Of a DNA stretch of 20,180 bases, positions 1-12,000 are shown piece by piece. Below the pieces are notes generated by a model that was given only the letters and a program-made list of their open reading frames with translations, was not told the DNA's origin and ran no database searches. The DNA lies in the IMG/VR virus record IMGVR_UViG_3300032331_004101, positions 1-20,180 of that record; one strand, given 5' to 3'. This DNA is from a virus. Positions within the stretch are counted from its first letter, which is position 1, and each line of letters starts with the position of its first letter. The position numbers and the translations under genes were made by a program.

Positions 1-3000
1 CATCTTCTTGACTCAATGTATAGTCTAAACCGTTGAACAGACATTGTCCATTATAAGATACAATCATTCGTTGATCAACTTGAAACACTCTATTCAAATT
101 AAAATCATTGTAAGCCAGTATCACACCTTCGCTGTAATCATAACTTCCAGGTTCTCCGGTAGTTGATCCAAAATCAAATGGGTAAGCATCAAATTTTTCA
201 TAAGCCACTCCACCAGTAGTGATCGGGCCAACCCATACCAATTGAATAATACCTTGCTGACTGGTGTCATTCCAGGTAGTGACAGAAATTATATCACCAG
301 GCTGTAATCCAAAACTACCTGATGGTCTAAAGGTTATTTCATCGTCGGCTATGACATAATCAGCTTTGGTATTGACACAAATTAGAACACGAGCACCAAT
401 GGTTGGTACGTAGGTTAAAAGCACAGATCTTCTACTGAACCCGTCCCATGGTACCACAGTGAAATCACTGCCCAATACTTGTGCAACGTCGTCAACATAT
501 ACATGAACTTCGTTGTCTGCAATCAATCCCTGACTATACCCACCACGATCAGGTAACAAAAACTCTGCACTAGAGCCGTCGCCATACCATTCAATGCCCT
601 CTGATGGTCGTAATTCAATCCCGTTAACTGTTACGTAAGCATTGTCTATGTTAGACCCAGGTAAAGGATTGGTCAACGGATAAGTCAAAACTGCTGCAAA
701 TGCCACCACTGGTGGCACAACAATGATTTGCGTTTCAGGCAAACTCCAACTGTGCTGCGGAGTTTCATACCCCAGAGCAGTCAATGTTATTGCATCTGCG
801 CCAGTTAAGATTATATTAAATTCTATCAATGTTGCAACTGATAACAACGATGAATACGTGTAATCGGTGCCAGCAACTAATAAAACTCCATTGACAAAAA
901 TAACCAATTCATAAATTTCTGCATAGGTCACCGGAATCTCAAGCCTTAGGCCAACATCAGCACCATTGTAATTGGCCTGCAGCAATTGATTTCCGCCACC
1001 AACTTGGTACACTGTAACAATAAGAATATCGCTGGCTGCTGCAGCAAATGGTGAAACTGTGACAGTTTGATTTACATAATCAACTGAATATTCTTCGCCA
1101 CCGCCAATATTGTTCAACACCAATCCAGTGGTAGCATTGCTCACACGCAACGCACTTGGATAGATGGTATTGAGATTAGCTGTTAGTCCAATCTGGCTCC
1201 AGTCTATCGTGGGGTTGTCAGGATCATATTCAGCACGTTGTTGCAAAATAGCAAAGCCGTGCCCAGTTCCACTCCAATCTGAGCCCGGACGAGTGTACAC
1301 TCTAAAATCCAACGTATCAAATTCTTGTCCAGGAACTAATTCTTGTGGAGCGTAGCTTGAGTAAGTGTCAACAAATGCTCCGCCATCAACATTGATGTCA
1401 CCGCTGCGAGATCCAAGATATACATCTAAAAACTGACTTTCATACTGTGCGTCAAGTATGGTATCGCTGTAGGTCGGACGACCTTCTGGGCCAAAGTCTA
1501 TGTTGTCCCAGGGAGTTACATCAAATGGTCCATGATCAAACCCAGTGTCATATTCAAACGGCAGTCCGGCAACTTGCACACCAGGATAATCAACGCCATC
1601 AATCAACAATGGTAACACACGTCCGGGTTGATTAATTGATGCTACATAATAGCCCATGGTACGATCAACACCACTGAGGTCGCCAATTGGTACCAGTATC
1701 CAATCTGCAGGATCAAAAGTAGGTGTATTAACACCGGTACTGTCAGGGCTATCAGCGGCCCAAATCTTATCAGCATAACGAACTAACTGTCCGTTATCAA
1801 ATGTAATGTTGGGTTCCCACTGTAAAATGTTGCTGGAATATTCGCAGCGGTCAAACTTAATTGTTGTTTTAATACTTCTGATTAGTCCATTGGTCATGTA
1901 CGCCACTGCACGAGCGCCAGTGCCATTACCACCAACTATTGTGACCACAGCCGATGTAAGATACCCAACGCCTGGAGTTACTAAAGTCACAGAAGTCACA
2001 GCACCAGCACTGTCAATGTTGGCAATGGCCACTGCTGCAGTAGTTGCGTCACCGGTGATGTTGACTGTGGGAGGCGAGGTATACCCTGCGCCGCCATCAA
2101 TTATAACAATTTGTTCAACATATAATTTGTAATTGTTAAACCATTGATCCCAAGGATTGGTTTGCCAAATGGCAGCATTGCTTGGGAAATAACTTGGACC
2201 GGTTTCAGAGTTTGATAAAATTGGACTTGTATACTGCGCAGGTGATACTGCAGTATTATAAAACGCCGGTACGTCAAAATCCGCGATATCGCCGGTATAA
2301 AGGTCAAAACCATTGTAACGTAAATTAAACTCTCTAATTTGTACATGATATGGTTTGACTTCGTTTAGATAATCAAGTACAAAGTCTTGATTATCACGAC
2401 GATACGTTGGGTATGGAAGTAGTTCACGGATGGTATGATCAACGTCAATCAAACTGGTTTTCATTAACCAGTCTGGTGCTAGTTGTTCAGTTAAAATAAA
2501 ATTAAACATCAATGTCATGAGCGTGTTGCGCTCAATCAACAATTCATCAATGAATAGTTCTTCATTGATACTTTGAATAATTTTACGAGTTTCAGTCTGC
2601 GGTGTTTCGTCAAAATACTGTGCGTCAAATACTTCACCATCAAATCCTAGTTTACCCTCGGCGTAGTTCCAAATACCTGTGGAAATTTGAATAGTGCCAT
2701 CTTGTAATCCCACACGCTGCCAGCCAGCATCATCAAGTTGATAAATTTCAAATTTTCCTTGGCTGTTGGCCGTGACCAAAACTACTGTGCCCAGAGGAAC
2801 GGTGAGAGTAATCAACTCAGCGTAACTTGCAACTTCAATACTGGGCGCAATGGTTTGATTAAATCCTGGTGAGTACCAATTGACATAGCTCCAATAAGCT
2901 TTGGTGTCATAGCTTTGTACCCGTGTCAGCAACAGATATCTAAGTCCAAGACTATTGACTTCTACGGTGTAAATTGTCCAGCGTCCGTTGTTGTCACTGT

Positions 3001-6000
3001 CGCTCAACACCAAATATTTGTAACCCAATGGTACAATTAAAATATTTTGCCAGCTGAGTTCTTCTAGATTGGCAACAGCTTCATTCCAGTTGCCAGCTGC
3101 CGAAGGAATTGGCTCTTCGCTTTCTAATAATGTTAATGTGCGGCTTTCTGCAATAGGATACAACAACAAAACATTGTTGGTGTGAGTTATGTAATTTTGC
3201 AGAGCAAGATAACGATCTACAAACATTGACTGTCGAGGTCTAAACTGAACTCCGTATCGTTCAGCAGGACTCAGACTCACATCAGGCACTGCGTTTCCTT
3301 GTGTATCAACGCCACAGAAACTGTCTTGTAATTTACGATACAGAGCTGGTGTTAAGAAACTGTTGGCCCGACCCTGTGCCAACAGTTGGAATTCAGTGTG
3401 TACGTTGGCGTCGTTAATTTCCCGGTCAAATTCAATATGAATAATTGTATCAGCTGCACTGAAATAACTTTGAGAATTATAGATTGCTATGCAACTTGGT
3501 GTCAGTGGAGCAATGTACGGTATTCCGCTGGCAATTGGTGCCTCAATATAACGAGCCAATGCGCTGACACTTAAAGTCTTTTTAGCGGCTGTACTGACAG
3601 TGGTAATTCCTTTGACCCAATAATAGTAAGAAGTTACAAATGCACCCGAGCTATTAAGAGTCGCACCCACTGAATAACTCAAGATTGAGTATGGTGTTCC
3701 TTGTCCGGTGTAGACTGCCGGGGGGACATCGCTCTCAATCCATTGATAGATGTCAACACTGCTGCCGGGGAATACTTGCCCCCAACGCCGACTTGCGTAC
3801 ACTATGTCATCTTGGCCAGGATCAACAAAGCGCACTGAACTGGTATCCCACCATATCAGTCCAATCTTTGATGCTCCCCAAGGATTGCCTTGATTATTAA
3901 AGCTACCGTTATTGTAACCAGCTGGATCAAAAGTGCTAATATAATTAAGATTTTGTTTGACTGCACCAAGGATCTTTCCTTGTAACGGGTCAAAGAAATC
4001 AAGAAACTGTGTTCGAGCACTTTGTAATCGATCATACAAAGTTACAGAATTAATAGCATAAATGTTGACTGCTGGTGCCTGATAGTGCTTAATTGACCAA
4101 GCAGGTACCTGATCGTTGTTTCTGAATACAGTTGCGGCTCCGTTATTCAACACACCATCAAACTCAACACCTGGTGATCCGACCATCAATGCTGTGGAAG
4201 TGTAGTTTACTGATTCACCAAAACGATCATTGGTTTGAGAGTTGCTGTAATAAATTTGCTGCCCATAAACATAGGCACCAGGATTAATCGCAGATTCATT
4301 TGCCGAGGGCAAATAATCAAATTGATATACTACCCCGGCCATGGAAATGTCTTGATAAAACTGTGTGCTGTTGGCATCAAAATACGTGTCACCACCATCA
4401 AATGTTTCAATGATATGTGGAGTACCACCCGGTGATCCAATAATAAGTTCTAGGCCTTGCGTAAACAATGCTGCTCCAAACCGAGCTTGGTCAGTGACAT
4501 ATGGACTTACCAACGTCTGTGAATACACAACGTCCTTGAAACCCAGTGTTGTATAAACGCTGGTTGCATCAGTGCCCACCGCACCCGGTAACACCAATAA
4601 TTTTTGATAGGGCGTTGCAGCAGTTTTATTGATCAGGTCAATAGTGATCAATCCCGACGATGCCGATACTGCAGCAATAACATTGGGGATTCCAGCGGCA
4701 TTGATGGCACTTGTCAGCCCGGCCACGTTGTTGTTTGGACTTGCGGGCACCGCAACTTCAAAATTATTAATACGGAGAGTATTGCCAGCAGTTAAACTAG
4801 GCGATGCCACTGTGCTAGTAATCGTTCCGTAGAGTCGTGATTGGTTGAGATTGACATCAACCGTTCCTTGCTGTTGATTATTGACTGCAGCCGTTGGAGA
4901 TGATGCCACAACACTGCTATCAAACAATCCAAATGTCACTTGTTGGCCAAAGTATGCATTTTCACCGGTGGTGTTGGCCACAAGTTTTTGCACTTGAGTA
5001 AACAAGTTTGTTTCAACATCAACGATTGTACCCAAATTAAGCTGTTGATTTACAGTTACACTAGAGGCAGTTGTAAAGATATCACCAGCATAATTAACCG
5101 TAAATGTATTGGGAATATCACCCCATTGAGCAGTATTATTAAAATACTCTCCGTTGACTGCAACAGAAGTTGGATACGTCAACGTTCCATTTACAACCAA
5201 TGTAGTTGTATCGTCGACTGCATCAACTATAAATCTTTGTATATTTCTATCAAACACATAGACAGCGCCGGATCTTGATACGCCATTGTAATTTTCCTGT
5301 GGTGCGCCCACCAATACCTGTGATCCATCAGCAGAGCATGCCACAGAATACCCAAATCGTGCATCCAGTGCCAGCCCTGGCACTGTTATTTTGGCAGCAT
5401 ACGCATAGTATGTTGTGGCCACAACAAAGATTTCCGAGCCAGCAGCTGGAGAAGTGACAAACACAAGATCATAGTCATTCAATGTGCTGTCTGGCAAGCT
5501 ACTGTCAGACCTTTCCCATTCGTAGTCAAGTTTTGGACGTTGCATAACACCATTAACCGACACTGTGAACGAGCTGATATTTTCTGCAGTATAGAGGTAT
5601 TGACTTATTGAAAAACGATCAACAGTCGAAGGCCTTGATCCTGTGACGCTGATGCTAATAATATTACCGGCAAACGTAGTCTCTTCAACTGTGATGTAAC
5701 AGTTGTTGGCTGGGGTTGATCCACCAAGATTAGTGCCATAGATAGTTAAAATTTCACCAACACTGTAGTTGGTGCCGGCATCGGCCAATGTAGCAGAATA
5801 CAGACCACGGGTAATGTCCACATTGAATTTGGCATCAAATCCTGAACCATTGGTGGAGTCTTGACTTATATTTAGGTATTGATAGAAATCTAATTGTACC
5901 CGCTGGCGACGATTAATGTAGACAGTTTGCCCGGGGCCAGTCACTGTGTTAAAGGTAATGTAAGTTAGGCTAGCAGTGTAATCAACATTCAGTGTCTGCG

Positions 6001-9000
6001 GACGATTTTCAATGTATACGTCAAGTTGATCAACTGAGTTATACTGAATTCCTGCAGTACTGAACCTAACTGTCACTCCATCAGTTGTATGAGTGACCAC
6101 TTGTGTTGGTACTGGTACTTGCCCATAAGCATAGACAGCATTTGTCCCCGGGGCACCAACATAAATCCAACGTTCGTTGCTGCTGATTGCCACACTGAAT
6201 CCAAATTCTCCTGGTCCAGGTTGATCCAACGCCAGTATTAATTGTGCATTTCCAAAAGCCTGTGTCTGTCCATCATATGCAAGTACTGTGGCATATCCTA
6301 TATAATTTGCACTATTGGGTGCGCCAGCGGCTCCCCAACTGTTGTTGCCTATGGCCACCGACCGTCCATAAGCCAACACACTTGTGGCGTTGAGACTCAG
6401 TGTTGAGCCTTCGGCAAATAAACCCAGAGAGTTCACTGAGTACTGATAGACTATACCGGTGCTCAAATATGGTGCTGACAGCAGTGACACAATATTATTT
6501 TGTGTTTGTGCTATGCCCAGTGTCCATTGTGCCCCACTGCCTCTACTTGGATCAATATACTGAGCATAGGTCCAAGGCTCGTCTTTTTCCAATACTATCC
6601 AATTGTCAGCACCGCCGTTGTCAACCCAAACCAAACTGCCTGCAAGTAAGTCATTTACATATGGCAAATTTTTTATGTCGCTTGGCTGTGCTACTCTAAT
6701 GCTCTGTAAAATTAAGCCAATACCTCGCCCAGTAACTGACAATTGGTTGGTGCCAACAAACTGATACACAATGGTTATTGTATTCAATGAAGGCACTGTC
6801 AACACTTTATAAACACCATCAATTGCAGTGTTAAAGAATTTAATAATAATAGTGTCACCAACTGCCAGTTGATGTTGAGAGCTGAAATATACTATTGAAG
6901 TACCATCAAGATTATCTGCAACTTCGGCAACAAATCCTGGAATATGGTCGCAGCGATAAACTCCCCAGTTGTGGTCGTTAATTTTTGCAAACCAAATAGA
7001 TGTGCCAACACCAATGATGTCAAGATTGGCATTGATGTTTGCAGTGTCATTGATATCAAACACAGTGATGTCAATGTCATTTAAGTTCACATAGCCGGCA
7101 CTGGGTAAATTAACATCTGAAACTGGTACAGTGACCACAGGCAGAATATTTGGTGAAGTTATTTTATAACTTTCTCTCCAGAGATTGTCAATTTGCACAG
7201 TCTGATCTGCCTGTGAAAATTCAAAAGGCTCAATAACTTGTACTGTACTTGGGTTTGACGTCAATAAGGCTTGATTTAGTCGCATGTCAAAGAAGCTGCG
7301 ATTGGCCTGCGCTCCGTATACGCCTTTGAGAATTGCCCAGTTTTCGTAGACCACATAGTTCGCAGCGACGTTGGTAAAGTTTGCATTGCCAAACAAATCA
7401 ATACTGTACTTGGTACCTTTGGTGCCCAAGAACTGTTGATAAACATTGACCTGGCTGATGTCATCAAGATTGAGATTGGCCATATACTGGCGTGGCCTAA
7501 ATCCAATTAATCCAAAGCTCAGTAAATCTTGATCTCGCTCAAGATTGGTTGATGAAACATTGTACGATGTGCGCAGTTGATTTGCTTTGTTGGCCAGATT
7601 TGGCAGTAGCCCTTTTTGTATACGATTATAATCACTGATTAACCAATCATTGAAATCAAATTCAGCCTTGGGTTGTACAATGGTTGCCGCACTGTAATAA
7701 TTGTTTTTAAACAGTACAATTTGACCACGAGTGTACTTGACATTGGGCTGCCACTCCACAATGTTGTTTTGATTTAAAATAAACCCTTGAGCATCAAGTT
7801 GTCCATTCCATTCTTCAGTGGTGGCAGCAATAAACAGCAATCGACCCTGGCGGGCTGCAGTTATGGGATCATAAATTAAATCGCCAAATACGCTGACATT
7901 CTTTAAAATTAAAATTTGTTCGTAAGACGTAAACTGTAGATCAATAAAATTAATAGTTTGTTCAGTGAGACTGGTGACTTTAAACGTATTGTCAATACGA
8001 TCAACAACTAAATTTTGTGTTTCTATTCTTCGACGATTTTGATCCTGTATAATAGTTAGGGATCCGCGGTCAATGATACTATCTACCACTGCCTGTTGTC
8101 TAGTGACCATCAGTGTAGTTGATGTTGGATTAAGATTGACAATACTGCCTGGCCCCCAACCTTGCGCACTCCAGTACAGGAACTCTTGCGCCATTTGGTG
8201 CCAACTTAGTGTTATTCCATTCTCAACATCATCAAACACCATTCCTCGCTGTTTGAGTAATTGACCATAACTTAAAATAAAATCACACACTGCAGTTTCA
8301 TTGCCAAACACATACCCATAGGGAACACTTACAATGTTGTCTGAATAGGTAACAGGCACAGATACTGTTTTGCCACCAGCGGTGATGGTATCTGTTGGTC
8401 CGGTTGTTCGACTTATTAATATATTGAAGTACGGTTCCTGAATACCATATCCAAAAACGCTGTACCCGTCGGCAACTCGTTGGATGATGATCGAACTATA
8501 AACAATTTCACCAAACGGTTGATTTTTATACAACAGTAAATCGTATCCATCATCAGGCAACAATAGACTGGTGTTTACGCTATTGGGACTGGGTTTTTCA
8601 ATATACATCTTGATGTAATTTTTATCTGAAAAACTTGCCAGACGGTATGCTAGTTGTACTCCCAAGCTCTTGAGATTTGCGCTCAGACTTTCCGGGGTCG
8701 CTACGTTACCAAGATAGGTATTGTAATCAACAATCCAGTTGATGTAACTGGCCTTGCTGACACCAAGTCCATAAATTTCAACGTCGCTGGCGCCAATTCT
8801 GTAACGACCATTATAGAGATATTGATTGAGAACTTCGTTGTATTTGTAGAGATCGCGATCAATAAACAGCGAGAAGAATTCAGCAGGTTTGGTCAATGCA
8901 TACAAGCGCATTATTGCAAATGGATAGCTAGAACTGGTTCTCCAGGTATTTTCAACAGGGCCGTCGTCGCCAACTTTCCAGCTTCTTTGGAAGGTAGTTC

Positions 9001-12000
9001 TTGAATACAGCGACACCACGGACTCTAACGGTGGTAATAAATTGCCTTGTGCATCAACTGGCAACACTTCAAGAAGGTTGGGTCTAGCATACTGTGGTAA
9101 AGTATACGCACCAGCAGGGTCAGCCACTCGTCCTAGACTTAAATCGTCCCATAGCACCAAGTTACCTGATGTATACGGGCCTTCCCCATAGGTGTTGGTC
9201 CACCAGGTGGGTTGATCTGTGAATCCCAACATTTCCCAAGGAGCTGTGTTGGGTCTATAGGTGTCGTAAAAATATTCGTAGATTCCGCGCCAGGCTCCCA
9301 GCAATGGTAACCCTGACAATTTGTTGGAACTTTGACTGTAATTGTAGGTGAATGGGTTGGTTGGCAAGAACTGCTGTGCAGCATAGTCAATCTTATTGGT
9401 GCCAACCCAAGTCAAGAAATCAACACTTAAAATACTGTTGACTTCTTGCAGTGTGTATTCTGTGGTACGGAATTGCCCAGGAATTACATCAGTGATTTGA
9501 ATTGGTATTTTACTGTGTATCTTTAAATTGTTATAGATTCTTGTTTCAAACTCTAGTAGAATCTCATCACGAATATCCTGGAATGCCACTGTGACACTTC
9601 CATCATGCCCTCTGATTACCAATGCCGGGGTAACATAAGTTTCATCTAAGAAAATTGTTGGTCTAAATGCAGGATATAGACCCATTTTTGTAGGAGTGTT
9701 GGGGACGAAGTTTCCAATCGTTGTGGGGAACTCCTGGATAGTAACAACATCGCCTACATTCAACGACAAAGTCAGTGTGATAATGGGTGCATCAACAGAC
9801 ACAACATATTCAAAGTCTTTGGTCAACAATCTGTTGTTGACGTAGACCAATAATCCATAATAGTTACTTGTTGTAAAATCGTAGACTCTATTTGTATTGA
9901 ATGAGTTGGTACTGATAGGTGTTATGGTATAGACATTTTCTGTGTACACTGTTCGTGCTGGCAGCATGTCTGACCAATAGAATGGATTTGATTCAGTTCT
10001 TCCGGCTGTCAAGGCACTGATTGCTTCTGTGAAAATTTGTGGCGTAGTCATATCGCCCCAATCTTTTGAAGCAACAATATCTAATAACTGTGTTTTAAAC
10101 TTAATGTATTCTCTGGCGTTATAGTCAAGCGAAGCAAAGAATTCATAGTCTTGATTACGTAAGAAATAGCCCAACAATGTCATTGGTGAGCTTTGCTGCA
10201 GGATATTCAATCCATAAGGTGCAATATATCCCAGATCCCGACTGTTGTTGGCACCGTTAATAATTCCAGTAAAGTCTAATAAATTCTGACAGATTGTTTC
10301 GTAGTGAGTACGAACCGTGCCTAGTGTTACTGTCTGAGGATTTTGATTCAGCGCATTGTTTTCAAGATTTGAAGGTATTTGATAAAAAGCTACAGGACTT
10401 ACCTGTGAGCTCAACGCCAGTACAATCACTGTGTCGCCTGTGACATAACTAGTGTCAAGATTTATAGTTGTAGTTGTTGCGGTTGTGGTATAAGAGTATG
10501 TGCCTGGATCTTTAAACTTAGAACCAACATATACTTTTAATACCGGATATGTTGATGGCATATACGGGTCAATAATTTGATCATCAACTTTGACATCTAA
10601 CAATAATGGTGCACCAGTGTACGTAAACTGGAACTGCTGGTAAGTTTCACTTGGGTATGGCGCAGTTGCCCAACCAATCTGACGATTGAACACCAGACGA
10701 TCCAGGTACCGATGCACAAATCCTATGCTTATATTTTCTGTGGTACTGATTCTATTGTTGACATAGGTAAATGTATCTGTGTAAAAATTATTATCAAATA
10801 CAATATCACCAATGTTGTTAATTGTCAAATACTTGATGGCAAATCCAAGAGTGGGATCAGTTACTCCAGCACTGTCAACTGCATATGAAAACAGTTTGGT
10901 GCCCGCAAATGTACTACTGGGATATTTCACAGGATCTGACAACGCAATACCATCGGCATCAAATACATCAAATAACGGAGGCTGGTTGATAGAAATTTTT
11001 TCCTGGGCTTGCTGCCAGGTCACGCCGTCAAACCAAAAACTTTGTCCTTGTCGTGTGGCACCGTTGAGACAGACTGTTGTGCTTAGATAACTGGCCTCAC
11101 CGTCGGCCACAGGAGTTAAATTAATAATTGGCTCGGCAATCAATGGCGACACAGTGTCTGGTGTGATTAACTCAACCTGATAGATTTTATTGCGTACATT
11201 GGGATCTGTATCAGCGGCAAACACAACCAACGATCCAGTGACTAGAGTGTACCCATCAATGACATAATTGTTGAGTACTCCGTTGACATCACTAAATGCA
11301 TCTTTGATAGTAAAATCAATGACATCAATTGGCATTTTTCCCTTGGTGCCAAAATCAAATAATTTTATTCCTGCATTAAATTCTAAGATTGGACGTCGCG
11401 CTCGCGCTGCCAAATCAAGCAATGGAGTTGAATTGTTGTAGTAGGCTGACTCTTCCAGAACTTGTCTATGGAACCAACGATTACTGCGACTCCAGGCGTT
11501 GCGACTTACACTGGCACGATTGATGGTAATGTAATCAGGTTCTGCTGGGATATTGCTGCTGATATCATAGTTTCCAATATCAAACGCAGTGACATCAAAC
11601 CCTACATAAAGACTTTTTGTATAGGTTTCCGGCGTGACCATATCAACCACAGGCACTAATACAATGGCGTCGCCTACACCTTCAACATAGTATTCGTTAT
11701 TTGCGTAGCTCTCAGGAACAACGTTGCCTCTAAATTGAACTATCAATCCATTGGTAAATGTCACGCCATTGGGACTGTTGTATTGCTTCTTGCCAATGAT
11801 ATCTTCAATGTACAATGTAGTGTCAACGTTGGCATCAATAAGACGTATTTCCCCAACTAATGTAGGGTCTAACTCATCTTGATAATACAAGACGTCAAGT
11901 ACGGCCGACAGCAGTGGAATTCTTTCAAAATAATGATTGTCGCTGCGATACCACTGAGTACTTGAGTATTGTGTTCCAAATGTTATGACAAATTTTTCAA

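Noticed and set aside
2101-9405. Short minus-strand frames at 2101-2346, 6892-7080, 7276-7506 and 9139-9405
   Set aside because: They are in another frame inside the giant gene, whose verified motifs (for example EVKPYHVQIREF) are in the main frame.
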